Under the pieces are notes generated by a model. The model was not told where the DNA came from. It saw nothing but the letters and a program-made list of their open reading frames with translations, and made no database searches. A stretch of 64,000 bases of DNA from Rhizophagus clarus (Eukaryota > Glomeromycota > Glomeromycetes > Glomerales > Glomeraceae): the NCBI GenBank assembly GCA_015698045.1, contig BLAL01000356.1:620001-684000 (forward strand), read 5' to 3'. Shown one piece after another: positions 34,601 through 46,474 of the stretch (positions are counted from its first letter, which is position 1; each line of letters opens with the position of its first letter). The position numbers and the translations under genes are program-made.

Positions 34601-36079
34601 CCCATATAGAGCCAAATCGAACTAAAGGTAAACACTATATTTATTTAGAGTGTTTATTACTATTCATACTAATTAATAATAACAACTCATTGATAGAAAG
34701 TAAAGGAAAGTCTATGACTATACCAGGGATATCCAATTGGTTTGAATGGACCTGGCCAATTGAAGGTGAAGATGCGGGATATATAAAAGCACGAGCTATG
34801 CCAAATGTTGGAAATTGGACATCATTTTCTCCTGCCCAGATTCAAAAATTCGCAAAAGGTGAAATTAATCAACCATTACCACAAGTCTCTGAGTCAACAG
34901 AACCAAAATCCCCATGGAAAATTCCAATTCCACACGCATCAGGTAAAGTGATAATTCTGGATAGTAGTTCAATAACTGCAATGAAATTGTATAACAAAAA
35001 ATTTTTTTATCAACAAATTACTAAATATTGTTTAGTATATTAGTTTTTTTATTTCCAATAAAAGTTCAGACTCTTTCACTTACCATGCTTATTTTACGTT
35101 CTTTTATGTCAAAACTCCTATATCCCTAATGATCAATATACTAGGACTTTGTCCAAAAAGATTGCCACTACAAGAATTAACAAATGAATTGCAAAATCGA
35201 AAAATTGATTATGAAAATCAAAATAAGAGACGAAAATTAGTAGAAATTTTGGACAAAGAATTGACGAATGAAACCTTAGAAAATAAAGGTAATTATATAT
35301 ACTGTCTGCAGTACTTTACCTGTTATGAAATATTTCTAACTTCATTTTATTTAGGATTATGTTTGAGAAATCGTAGTATGTCGCATAAAGAATATACTAC
35401 AAGGTAAATTTGATAAATTCTCTTCAAAGAGATAACAAAGATTGAATATTTTATACATTGTAGACCACCTTTAGATATGACTGAATTTCCATTATCAAGT
35501 GGCTGGGCAACAAAAGAAGCTCAAAAATATGGAAAAAAGGGTAGTGGAAAACGTATAAAAAAAAGAATTTCAGCTATTTTAGAAGAATGTTTTTTGGCTG
35601 GAAATGTTGACAAGAGTTACCGAATGACTGCCCAAGATATGTGGAATTTATTGACTTTAAGAGCGCAAGAAGGAGAAATTGAGAGTTCAGACATACCGAA
35701 AGTAACAACTATACAGGGTTGGATAACTCGTTATGCAGCACAGTTGCGTGAAAAAAGTGCTCAAGTGGTACTTGAAGAGGTTTAAAAACAACACATATTT
35801 GTACTTTATATATCTGTAGTGTAGGTATTTTAGGTGAGAATCTGGCGAAGCGTCAAATAAAAGTAAAAAATTTTTTAATAAAATTTTTTTAAAAAATATA
35901 TTATTGAAAACGTTAGGATAAACGTCATGTGTTACAAATATTTGTTGAATTTAAAGTTAATTTTAAGTGCGGTTATTCTGGGATGAAAAGTGGCGTTCAC
36001 TGAAAATTAATTAGTGATCGACAAAAATTTGCACCAAAATTAAATATAAATTTTTTGCAGTTGACTCACGTATCACGAA
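31657..36079 (+). mobile_element. 4.4-kb autonomous-looking DNA transposon with TTAA duplications
   Basis: Perfect inverted repeats (TTCGTGATACGTGAGTCAAC then TGCAAAAAA) bound the element, with TTAA on each side (31,653-31,656 and 36,080-36,083), so 33 identical bases including the TTAA. Subterminal TGTCGATCA / TGATCGACA also pair. Inside is one nine-exon gene that reads without interruption. TTAA duplications are known for piggyBac and Kolobok elements, but the encoded protein does not look like either to me. Perfect ends plus an intact gene argue for recent mobility. Confidence 0.9.
31806..35785 (+). CDS. DDE-type transposase with SAP domain, nine exons, 1,103 residues
   Basis: Exons: 31806-32825, 32891-33127, 33193-33612, 33682-34428, 34501-34627, 34697-34942, 35145-35288, 35355-35403, 35464-35785; all introns GT-AG. 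The joined frame is open from ATG to TAA. A zinc-like C-x2-C (C531, C534 in GLCSTCSMYGY) and a Cys/His cluster (residues 590-615, HHTHVCNEC) precede an RNase H-like core. Core positions are D680 (VVDYKMKILP, followed by FGKKGW), D762 (ISDNGPHYHN) and E794 (LEAGEAKTTVDSHH), with E797 and D803 as alternatives for the third acid. Then come GNDITAAIKNIAG, a SAP-like DNA-binding helix pair near 935-972 (CPKRLPLQELTNEL), and a C-terminal basic domain (GWATKEAQKYGKK...MTAQDMWNLL). From memory the same motif order occurs in uncharacterised, C2H2-labelled proteins of cnidarians and sponges (D-W-A-M-K-F-L-P, S-D-N-A-G-C-Y-H). It likely cuts and joins the element ends. The start at 31806 is the first ATG of the frame, after stops. 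Confidence 0.8.
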
Positions 36080-36724
36080 TTAACATTTATAATTAATAAT
36101 AAAAGTGAAATTAAACATTCGTAATTTTAAATTTTAATAAATAATTAATATTTTGGGTCTGAATTATTATTTTAACTAAAAATTATGGATAATGCGAGTT
36201 AAATCAAGCATAAATCAGGCTAAATTAAGGCTCTGATCAGTTCAGTTTGGTTCAGTTTTTGCAAAAACTGATACTGAACTGAATTAATCAGTATCAGTAT
36301 TGATGATTATTAAAACTGATCAATAATTACTAAAAACTAATTATTTTTAGTAAAAAAAACATCATAAAACTATTTTTTTATCAAATCAAATTATCTATAA
36401 AAATGTTTTGCAATGTTTTTAATTAAAGTAACAAAAAAACATGAAACTTTTTTTTAAATTAAATTAACTGATAAAAATGTTTTGCAACGTTTTTTATTAA
36501 AGTGACAAAAAAATGTTGCGAAATATTTTTTAATTAAAGTGACAAAAAAATACGTTGCAAAACATTTTTTTTATTAAAATTAACTAATAAAAAATGTTGC
36601 AAAACATTTTTTTATTAAAATTAACTAATAAAAAACTTTGCAAAATGTTTTTTTATTAAAATTAACTAATAAAAAATATTGCAAACCGTTTTTTTATTAA
36701 AATTAACTAATAAATAAAAATGGC

Positions 36725-37110
36725 CCTGAAACTGAAATATTTCAGTTTTGCCAAAATTTCAAAACCATAATCTGAAATTTCAGCCAAATCCAAAATTCCA
36801 AAATCTAAAATTCCAGCCAAAATGCCAAAATTAAATATAGGTTAATTCTGGCCAGAATTACAGAAATTATTAAATTTTCTTTTTAGGAAATTTATATTAT
36901 ACATGATGCTAAATTCGTTCTTATCAAAATCAATTTTTGTGGAATGACTATTACCCAATATGAAAATAATTGACATACATATTTTTATGTAATGCATTTT
37001 TATTGGTTAATTTTAATTTCAACATTTCAGCTGGAATTATGGATTTTGGCTTTAATTTCAGCCAGCCAAAATGTTTCAGATTTCAGATTTTGGGAAAATC
37101 AATTTCAGAG
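36725..37110. repeat. Inverted-repeat patch (CTGAAATTTCAG words) inside the MITE
   Basis: Contains CTGAAACTGAAATATTTCAG near 36,725, the palindrome TTAATTCTGGCCAGAATTAC near 36,842 and matching TTTCAG words near 37,030-37,110. Possibly another small nested MITE; boundaries unclear. Confidence 0.4.
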
Positions 37111-39419
37111 TTATTCTTACTAATAAAAAACATTTCACAACATTTTTATTAAAGTGACAAAAAAATGTAGCAAAACATTTTTTTTATTAAATCAACTAAT
37201 AAAAGACATTTCGCTACATTTTTTAATTATAAAGTCAAAAAAAATGTAGCGAAACATTTTTTATTAAAATTAGCTCATAAAAACGTTCACAACATTTTTA
37301 TTAAAATGACAAAAAAATATAGCAAAACATTTTTTTTATTAAATCAACTAATATTTTTTTTTTAAAATTTTAAAAACGTTGGACAACGTATACTTTATTG
37401 TAAAATGGGGAGGATATACAAATATCGCATCAAAATACTGAAAGATACTTCAAGCCTCCTAAGAGGCACAGTTCAGCCAAACCGTCTATAAGTACAAAAA
37501 GGAATAAGGGAAACGAAACATGCAAAGAAAAATTGTAAAGAAAGCTAATCTTCAAAAACAAAAAATTGGTTAGGATAACGATCCCCCTGTGATTAATCCT
37601 TTGTTACTAATACGTTAACTACACAAACTAATCAATCATTCTAATAGTTGCTTGAGTTCCACCTTTCTGTTGTCAAATTGCGAGCTGTTAGACTTTTGTG
37701 GTCCCTGGCGTTTAGTAAGAGATCCATCAGCTTGCTTGTTTGGCTTGTTAGAAGGTGAAGGAGTTTGCAAAGAGGCTTTCTTTGATACTTGATTCTGAGA
37801 TCTTTGTGACCTAAGAGGTACCGCGTTAGCTTCAGTCACTACTCTAGAGCAGAAGAGCTTCTTATTACAAGATTTGTCTGACCCAGATTGGACCAGAGAC
37901 TGTTTGGATGAACGGAAGGAGGATGTGAAGTGATAGCACCATGCCAAATCAACGTTGTTCTACTGTTATTTGTGTAGGATTCTTCTCGATAGCATGTCTC
38001 ATGTTGCAAAGTATCCTATTAAAACCTAGATCCATTCTTTTCCTTAATAATTTTAAATGATTTAATGTCACTGTCTATTAAAAACTGGCTTGATAAACCA
38101 TGATTCAATTGTCATATCATCGGGGATATTGGGATAATAGCCTGGAATTTCGCATGTTATTTTCATTCTGAAAGAGATCAGGCGGCCAGAAACTATCAGA
38201 TAGGAATAGTTCTGAGGAAACAGACCAATCGCTGTTGTTGTATGCTTTTAGACAATTATGGTTGGGTATCAGTCAACTCTTGCTGTTAAATATTTCTTCT
38301 ACACTCTCGTGCTGACGGATACTACTTTACCCCACTTATTAAGTTCAGCGAGGAGCTTATAATTTGTCCATTTGGCAGGAATATTGTAAACTACAAGGTT
38401 CAACATGAGCTGTTTTTCTTCATGCACAGGTTGGTATCCTGTAATGATGAGGTTATTTTCAGAATAGCCTTCCTCCAGTTTGTATTTCTTATTAGCTAAC
38501 GTTTTCTCTTTATCATCACTTAAGAAGGAGTGAGCTAAGAAGGTATTAGGATTAGATATCAATAATCCAGTGGGCTGTTGTGACTGACTAACAAGAGTAG
38601 AATCAGGTGATGCAGTTGAGGATGACGAGCTGTTTTCCTATAGGAAAGCCTTTTTTTCCGCAGCTTTAGCCTTTTGTTTCAACTTTTTTTTTTGATTCTT
38701 AGTCAGCACTGTACTTCAGGAAGTTTTAGGTTCAGTGGAACAAGCAGGATTTGGAGGCGATAGCATGCTCGAGGCATCATTTGATTAGTGTTGTGCGTTC
38801 ATGTCCATATCCATATTAGGTATATCATCAAATGGGATTTGGTGAGTCTTTCTTTTGTTTAATGTTGTCTCAGCCATCGCTAATTGATGCATTTTGTTGA
38901 TCATATCTATCTGTTCATCCACATCACGTGATATTTGTTTGAGTGCTAGAAAAACGATAAAGTTCAAAAAAGCTGAGGAAGAAAGAAAACACACAGTTCC
39001 TAAGATGTTGGCTGTCACTACATCAGGAAATTTTTTCAGGGGATATATATCGATGAAAAGGTCACGTGATATATATCGTAAATAATCGGACTCGTCGAGT
39101 GCTATCGATGTGGATAAATAGTGATAAATAATCGTGATTAACCTGTTACAATAAACATTGATATTCATCAAGGGGATATATATCGATAAAAAGATCACAT
39201 GATATATATTGAAAATAATCGGACTCGTCAAGTATCAGTATCATCAAATAATGATTATTATTTTATCAGTTATAGTTAAATAAATGCTTGTCAAATGTGA
39301 CTTTATTACATCAATAAAAATTTATACATTTAAAATCTATGCTAAATCTATGCTAAATCTATACTAAAATTATACAAAATCTATTGTGCTTCTAATCGGA
39401 TCCCAATATGCCTAATTGA

Positions 39420-41575
39420 ATCTACAAAAAAAAACAAATAAAAAAACCGTTAAAAATGTTTTAATAGTAAAAAATAAAAAATTTTAAAGTTCGAAACTTG
39501 CCATCTAAAGTCCAATCAAAGCCAGAATCTACAAAGGAGACAAAACGTTAGTAATCATTTCTTTTAAAAAAAATAAATTAAATTAAATTTCGAAGTATAT
39601 AATTTCGAAACTTACCACTAAGGATCCAACAAAAACCTACAAAAAAACAAACATTAGTTTTTAGCGTTTCTAATTAATAAAATTAAAAAAAAAATTCATT
39701 TTTTTCGTTGTGAAACTTACAATTCAAGCGTTTCCAGTACATTCCCAACCTGAAATCTACAACTAATTAAAATTAAAAAAATAAGTTTCGCAAAACTTGC
39801 GAAACTTACCATTTCATTTCCCATTCACCCAAAAGTCTAAAACCTACAAAAGAAAAAAAAAGAAATATTAGTTTCTAATTTAAAAAATTAAGTTTCGAAC
39901 ATTACCAGTACCCAATAGCCAAAAAGGAACTGGAGGTAATCTACAAAAGAATAAAGAAACGCATAAGTTAACATTTCTTTAAAAAAAAGTAAAAAAAATT
40001 GTTGGTGTTGCGAAACTTACTATACATTTCGGCGTTCCAGTATCCTGAACCCAAAAAACTACAGAAAAAAAATAAAGAAACGTCAATAAACGTTTCTAAT
40101 TAAAGAAAATTAATAAAGTTTTGCAACTAAAAATTACGAAACTTACCATTTCGAAGTTTCTAGTATTCCAATACCAAAACCTAAAACAAAATTAGAGAAA
40201 CGTTAATTAACGTTTCTAATTAAATAAAATTTTAAAAAACGTAAGTTTCGCGTTGCAAAATTTACCATCCTGGTGTTTCCAGAATCCCAACACCAAAGCC
40301 TACAAAAAAAAATATATAAATGTTAGTTAACGACTTAACGTTTCTAATTAGTAAATAATAAAACAGAAAGTTTCGCAATGCGAAATTTACCCATTCTGGT
40401 AATTCCAACGCAACAATCTACAAAAATAAATGTAAAAATGTTAGTTAATGTTTCTAATTAGCAAAAATCAAAATAAAATTAAGTTTCGCGAAACTTACCA
40501 TCTAGTATCCCAATACCAAAACCCAAATCTACAAAAAAAATTAATAAACATTAATAAACGTTTCCAATTTTTTATAAAAATTAAAGTTTCGCAACATCTG
40601 TTGTGAAACTTACCATTTCCCGTACCTCACACGTCCAATGCCCTGAAGTCTACAAAAGAAAAATAAATAAAACGTTAGTGATCGTTTCGTCAAAAAATTA
40701 ACAAAAATAAACCTCCATACCAAGTTCTCCACATGTCCGAATACTTTAAAGAACCAGCAGTCTACAAAAAGAAGAAAAAAAGAAACATAAGAAACGTTTC
40801 ATTAAAAAAGATAAATTAAAAAGACTAATTACCAAAATTCAACGCACCTAAACCCGATGAAAACTCTCCTAAAGAAAAGAGATAAAATAAACCGTTAATA
40901 AATGTTCTGTATAAATAATTCAGAACATTCCCACCCTTACCAAAATCCATGTCCAAGAGTTTCGAAAAAAACATTATAATATACTTATTGTTCACAATTA
41001 TATTTTTTTTTTAAAAAAAAAATCGCGAAAATTTTATAGTGAATAGGCTATGAAAAAAAACGTTCCGTCTAAAAAAAAAGAAATAATCGAAACATTAATT
41101 AACGTTTCATTAAATAAATCAAGTTAAAAAAATCATCCGATTTCCTATTAGAATCTATCAGACCCTACCGAAATCTGCGTTCAAAGAGATTCAACCAAAA
41201 GTTTTTTCATTATCTGGTAATATTGGAACGATTAATGTCTTCAAAATACGCATATTTATAGCTCGTTTTATATGAATTATTGCTACCAAAGGTTAAAAAA
41301 CCGGTCGCTAAAAAAAAAGTCCACGATATCTACAAAAAAAAGAAAAAACAGAAAAAAAAAGTTTAAGATAAAAAAATATTAAAAAAAAAGTTAAAAAAAT
41401 TTTGAAGCAACTGAAAGTTTCGAAATTATAATACTTATCCAAAGTTCAAAAGATTGACCAGAGCCGATATCTATTAAAAAAGAAAAGAAAACTGGCTTAG
41501 AAAAGAAAATAAAAAAAAAATAATATTTAAAAAAAGTTTGAAACAAAAACTTTGAAACATACCTATCCAAAGTTC
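39420..41575 (-). repeat. Array 2b: about 15-17 splice-bordered modules in element 2
   Basis: Modules of 20-45 nt every 100-120 bp, minus strand. Each begins after T-rich TAG (seen on the plus strand as CTACAAAAAA) and ends at GTAAG (plus strand CTTAC). The plus-strand CTACAAA marks lie near 39,423, 39,530, 39,630, 39,755, 39,845, 39,940, 40,063, 40,300, 40,416, 40,530, 40,648 and 40,760. Spacers contain palindromes such as GAAACGTTAATTAACGTTTC (near 40,197) and GAAACGTCAATAAACGTTTC (40,079). One 41-nt module lies near 40,720-40,760. No continuous frame is evident. Confidence 0.7.
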
Positions 41576-41579
41576 AAAG

Positions 41580-41725
41580 AAGCCGATAAACAAAAGAAAG
41601 GGAGAAAAAAGGGGAGAGCTAAAGGGAAGGGAATGGAAGAACAAAAGGGAAGGACGAAAGATAAAGTGGAAGGGTGAAAGAAGAGAAAGATGAAAGAAGA
41701 AGGAAGAAAAACGAAAGTTAAAAAA
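41580..41725. repeat. Purine tract of element 2
   Basis: GAAAGGGAGAAAAAAGGGGAG-type tract in the same position as 26,650-26,870 of element 1; followed by ATCACGTGATAC near 41,746. Confidence 0.6.
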
Positions 41726-41874
41726 AGATTAAATTGATTATCACTTATCACGTGATACATCATTTTTTATAAATCGAAACTTTTAATTTTTTTGTTAGAT
41801 ATCGATTGTCGCAACAATAAATAAATATATAAATAAATTATTTTATTTATTTATTTTTTTTGACTTGAGCGATT

Positions 41875-42652
41875 TTTACCTGTTTATTAACGGTTATGCC
41901 TAACGCAACAGTTGAAATTTGTACTGATTCACTAATTTCCAGAACGATTCTCTAACCTTAAAGCATCACATACTTCTCATCGGATCAACTGGTCACTCAC
42001 CAAACTGTGGATACATCACCACCATGACGATACTGTTTGCAGTGATTCACATACAAAGTTACAAACCACGTCAAGTTTCAAAATCAAAAGTCTAACGCAT
42101 CACTTACCCACAGCGGATATTTTACAATGTAACTACCCATCACTACTATCTGAAGATGGTTTGAACGAACACATTGGATTTTGCTCTAGTCACGAAGTGG
42201 ATATTAACAAAGCACTTCAGGAACACTCAGAGACTTAACTTTAATCATCACACGATTTCGCATGTTAATAAAAAACCAACAAAATAAGGACGGGATGACC
42301 AAAAAGAAAAGAACTTTTGATCAAATGACTCGACAACATACTTCCAGTCATATAAACAATATCAGGAATAAACGAACATATACGTGGTTGCTTTCCCTGG
42401 TTTATATTAAGATGAATACTTCGATCTATGTTAGTTTTTCTTCTTTTTTTTCTCTAGATTTAACCGATTTTATTCTTTTTTTCCAATATAACGGTAAATA
42501 GATAACTGACTGAAGCCTAGGTTACTTTTTTTAAAAGGTGAAATGGTGGGACTTTGGACATTAGTTGTAGTACTTAGTCTAGCTTTTGTCTACTGATTAA
42601 TGTAAGAGAACGTTCGTCGTTATGTTAAATAAATAAATAAATAAATAAATAT
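41875..42652 (+). mobile_element. LINE 3' fragment ending in (AAAT)n
   Basis: A plus-strand fragment inside element 2. The frame near 41,935-42,238 reads FKIKSLTHHLPTADILQ, then a late HIGFCSSH, reminiscent of the C-terminal zinc-region of LINE ORF2 proteins that have R-I-K-L and H-x-x-x-C signatures. It then has a 3' UTR and a tail of AAATAAATAAATAAAT at 42,627-42,652. 5' truncation is typical of LINE insertion. The family differs from copies A and B. Confidence 0.55.
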
Positions 42653-43456
42653 ATTTTATTTTTTTTTCAAAAGATTAAGTATAAAAAAAATACTGATAAT
42701 TATTTCAAATATCTAAATTAAATAGTAATAAAAACTTTGAGGTAAACCGAATGACCATAAATTTTTGTGTAATTTTTTAAAAAAAGTATTTTATCACTTA
42801 AAAAGAAAAAGAAAAAAAAACTGTAACATTATAAAACATTTCTTTAAATAATTTTTCAATGGAAAAGAGAGAAGATAAGAGAAGGTGAAAGGAAAAGGGA
42901 AAGATAGAAGTGGAAAAGTTTAAAAAAGCTTGTTTAAACTTTAACTGATTTCCCCTGCATATCTATCAAAAATGTCATGAAACATTACGCGACTGGTGTT
43001 ACATACCTTGATTTTAAGTATGTATCGATACTTAATGATTAATTTCATGCCATGTAACTTATCTCTTACAGATGATATACGTTCTTCTGTTAACTCGGCA
43101 CATTTTACAATTAAGCAATCTACAAAATAGTCATGATATTTAATTAAAAGAACGATAATGATGAAAATAATTGTCAAATATCAATTGCCGTAATTATCTT
43201 AATGATCGTCAATAATACCAAACTAATTTCAATAATTATCAAAATCGTTAATTATCAAAAATTAACATGTTTGCTATCTTTTGATAATAATTAATATCAA
43301 AAATTATCAAAAATTAACATGCTGATTTTTTTCATTAATTATTAATATCATTGATTAACGGCAATTAATTTAGGGTTAGATTAATATTCTTAGTATTCAT
43401 TTATATATGAGTGCGTTTTATGATTTATTAATGAAACAATAAATAATGGATTTAAC
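42653..43456. other. AT-rich part of element 2
   Basis: Contains a second purine tract (42,855-42,925), an inverted AGTTTAA...TTAAACT pair near 42,916-42,938 and a minus-strand open frame (42,941-43,177) with AELTEERISSVRDKLHGMKL that I do not recognise. Confidence 0.35.
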
Positions 43457-43876
43457 TTGATTATTTTTGATAATTGTCAATATCGCAAATCATCGTTGAG
43501 ATTATTTTCGATAATTGTCAATATCGCAAATTATCAGTGCGATTATTTTCGATAACTGTCAATATCGCAAATTATCAGTGCGATTATTTTCGATAACTGT
43601 CAACATCGCAAATTATCAGTGCGATTATTTTCGATAATTGTCAATATCACAAATCATCATTGAGATTATTTTCGATAATTGTCAATATCGCAAATCATCG
43701 TTGAGATTATTTTTGATAATTGTCAATATCGCAAATTATCAGTGCGATTATTTTCGATAACTGTCGACATCGCAAATTATCAGTGCGATTATTTTCGATA
43801 ATTGCCAACATCGCAAATCATCGTCGAGATTATTTTCGATAATTGTCAATATCGCAAATTATCAGTACGATTATTT
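43457..43876 (+). repeat. 41-bp tandem repeat, about 10 units
   Basis: Unit GATTATTTTCGATAATTGTC then AATATCGCAAATCATCGTTGA, with two alternating variants (ATCATCGTTGA and TTATCAGTGC). Occupies the place held in element 1 by the 51-bp array, just inside the right TIR. Confidence 0.9.
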
Positions 43877-45169
43877 TAGAAAAAGTTAAATATCGTTGTA
43901 TAATTGTGAGATAATTATCGAATATTATCACATTATGTTGACCATCGATTTATAAATACGATATTTATCGATAAAGTGATAATTATCGATGTATATCTTC
44001 TGAAAAAATTTCCTGATGTATTTGTTGTGTACTGGCCTTGTGTTTGACTTTGGCGAGATCCAAGTTCACTTGGTAATCAGTAAAGTTATCAAAAAGAGCA
44101 GCCGCTCTGGCGTGATCACTGTTATGCCTTCAGCAAGCTGAGGTAGTCTTTGTAGAAAGTCGCGTAATAAAGCTTTTATTTGCGATAGAAGCGTCAAAGT
44201 TAACTCTTCCTTAATAGTATTAATAATCGCAAAGTCCATTTCTGCTGTCAAAAGATGGAGGTGACTTGATAGAAATAGAGAAACTTCGCTAAAAAAATTT
44301 TTTAACCGTCGTCAAAAAATTAGGCTGAGTGATCAGCAGGAAGAATCTGATGATTTTTATAATTTTTGAAATATCATTAAATCAACTAATAAAAAACATT
44401 TTGCTACATTTTTTAATTATAAAGTCAAAAAAATGTAGCAAAACATTTTTTTATTAAATCAACTGATAAAAAATGTTTCACTATGTTTTTTAATTATAGA
44501 GACAAAAAAATGTAACGAAATATTTTTTTATTAAAATTAACTCATAAAAACATTTCACAACGTTTTTATTAAAGTGACAAAAAAATATAGCAAAATGTTT
44601 TTTTTTATTAAATCAACTAATAAAAGCATTTCACAATGTTTTTAATTATAGCTACAAAAAAATATAGCAAAACATAAAATTAACTAACAAAACTTTCTGT
44701 AACAATTTTGTAATTATGTTGACAAAAAACTGCTATGAACGATTTTTTTATTCAATTAACGTTTTGCAATGTTGTTTGTTAACGTAACAAGAAAAAAGTT
44801 ACAAATAGTTATTTTTTTTATTAGATTAACGAATAAAAACTTTTTGTAACATTTCTTAATTAAAGTGACAAAATACCGTTGCAAAACAGTTTGTTTTATC
44901 AAACAAACATTTTGCAATATTTTTTTTATTATATTAACACTATATTAACTAAATAAAATATTTTTTTTATTGTTATTTAGTTAAATCGATTTGGTAATTT
45001 AGTTCAGTAAATCACAAAACTGGTACTGAAACTGCAGTTACTAAAACTGATTGGTAAATTTATCAAAAGTTTTGGTTCAGTAAACTGTAAAAACTGAAAT
45101 CGCTCTGATACTAAAACTGATCGGTACAGTTCAGTAATTACCAAAACTAATCAGAGTCCTAGGCCAAAC

Positions 45170-46470
45170 AGTTTCAGGTTTCAGAATTAATTTTAAGTTT
45201 CAGGAAAGATTTTGATTTATATATTCTGAAATCTGAAACTTTTGGAAATTTACATAAAAGTTTCAGGCTCCATATATACTTCCATCCTGTTAAAAAGATT
45301 AAGAGCTTTAATGGCTCTAGTAAGTTCATCATCAAGTATTGAATTATTATCATAAATATAATTTAGAAGAATATTGTTTGAAAGAATTTTAGTATGATTT
45401 CAACAATTTTTAATAGTGTCAGTTGTAATTTTATCACAACCTCAAATAATATATTAGATTACTTGTAAAATATTCATTTTCAAATCATTTCAACTTATTC
45501 TAACATTTATCTAAAATAAAAAAAAATTGTATAACAGTCAATGGAAATGTTATTTCTCATATCGATCATTAATTAAAATAATTTTATGTAATCATAGTTG
45601 AATATTTCACCATGTAGCTAAAAAAAGAAATTATTAATACAACGCTTATACAAATTAAGTAAATTAATAGTTCATCATATGTATTATAAATTTTTATCAT
45701 CATTTCCTCTTTTGTAATATTTTTTTTTTGTATATTTAAAAAAGTTTATCTCAAAAATAAAGTTTTCTTAAAAATGCCACTTAAAAACAGGTGTGAAATA
45801 CAATTTGGATAACAAAAATATATGTAATTTTACGAGAAGAAAAAGGTTTATTAAATTAAAAAAGGCAGTTATTTAGGAAGTTTTTGTGTAAATTGCAAAA
45901 AACCAATTTTTATAATAAAAAAAGTTTTTTTAATTTCAATAAAACTTTTGACAAAAGCTTTTTTCAACAGTAATTATTTTATTCCTAGGTATAACTTGGT
46001 GAAATGAACAACTTTTATTAAGCTTAGAATAGTGATTATTAAGCCAAATTTTTTGTTATCTATAAATTTTGTTAAAATTTTTTGATTAGAACACTAATAA
46101 AAAATTTTTTTTTATTAAAATAATACTATTAGGTCTATTTAAATATTATAAATGATTTTTAATTGAAAAATTAATTAATATAATATTTTTTTGTTTATTA
46201 ATATTAGATCTTTAATATTTAAATTTTGGTATTATAATAATCATATAAATTTTTATAACATTAAAAAAAAAAAAACTTTAAAAATTTTAAATTTTAGTTC
46301 ATTTAACATGAAAATAAAACAAAAATTATTTATTCATAGAAAATTTCTTATTAGCTATTAGGTCTACTTACTTTGTTAAGCCATAAATACAAATAGTAAA
46401 GAAAAAGATTAAAAAAATTTTCTTAATACTTTATTATTAGTTTGTTCTTTGCTAAAACTTGAAGTTTACA
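45170..46470. other. AT-rich region with one coding-like scrap
   Basis: Nothing firm. On the minus strand 45,290-45,390 reads IYDNNSILDDELTRAIKAL, probably a pseudogene scrap. Inverted CTGAAAC words occur at 45,170-45,270. Confidence 0.35.
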
Positions 46471-46474
46471 ATCG

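Larger units (their letters stand above)
39021..44018. mobile_element. TIR element 2 (TA-flanked) with splice-module array
   Basis: Inverted ends of 34 bp with three mismatches (CATCAGGAAATTTTTTCAG...ATCGAT) and TA on each side (39,019-39,020; 44,019-44,020). Layout as in element 1: a subterminal block repeated at 39,040 and 39,178 (GATATATATCGAT...TCGGACTCGTC), a minus-strand splice-module array, a purine tract, a CACGTGAT site, and tandem repeats before the right end. It also holds a LINE 3' fragment. Without that the length is close to the 4.2 kb of element 1. It sits inside the retroelement ORF1, whose frame is restored when it is left out, which confirms the ends. Confidence 0.9.
37636..44251 (-). 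pseudogene. ORF1-like protein of half-LINE copy 2, split by TIR element 2
   Basis: Starts with ATG at 44,251 (MTAEMDFAIINTIKEELTLT). After a frameshift near 44,070 it reads QVNLDLAKVKHKASTQQ up to the transposon at 44,018. Across the nested element, taking one TA, the frame continues unbroken at 39,018 as VTANILGTVCFLSSSAF to a stop near 38,788. Further parts are 38,562-38,299 (IITGYQPVHEEKQ, VVYNIPAKWTNYK) and 37,947-37,636 (basic Ser/Lys tail). The IITGY and IPAKW segment aligns with copy 1, where the W codon is TAG. RNA binding in a retroelement particle is the inferred role. Dead through insertion, stops and frameshifts. Confidence 0.65.
37354..44375 (-). mobile_element. ORF1-only retroelement, copy 2, with a nested TIR element
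   Basis: The 16-bp direct repeat ATTAAATCAACTAATA lies at 37,338-37,353 and 44,376-44,391. A T-run at 37,354 is the 3' A-tail on the minus strand. Removing TIR element 2 (39,021-44,018 and one TA) leaves about 2.0 kb, close to the 1.9 kb of copy 1. It contains ORF1 only. Its tail reads AATAAAGTATACGTTGTCC. Confidence 0.85.
36226..45161. mobile_element. hAT-like MITE (about 1.9 kb) containing a 7-kb nested insertion
   Basis: The ends TAAGGCTCTGATCAGTT and (reverse) TAGGACTCTGATTAGTT are inverted and match the TARNG start of hAT elements. The flanking octamers GGCTAAAT and GGCCAAAC differ by two C/T changes. The body is a run of AAAACATTTTTTTATTAAAT / CAACTAATAAAAAACATTTT subrepeats (36,340-37,353 and 44,376-44,950) bordered by ACTGATACTGAACTG-type sequence. 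The same subrepeats occur in the 20,497 MITE. The two halves are separated by the ORF1-only retroelement at 37,354-44,375. Confidence 0.7.

Noticed and set aside
31657..36079. piggyBac or Kolobok assignment of the TTAA element
   Set aside because: The target duplication fits, but the motifs around the three acids and the SAP and C-terminal domains do not match what I know of either family, so I left the superfamily open.
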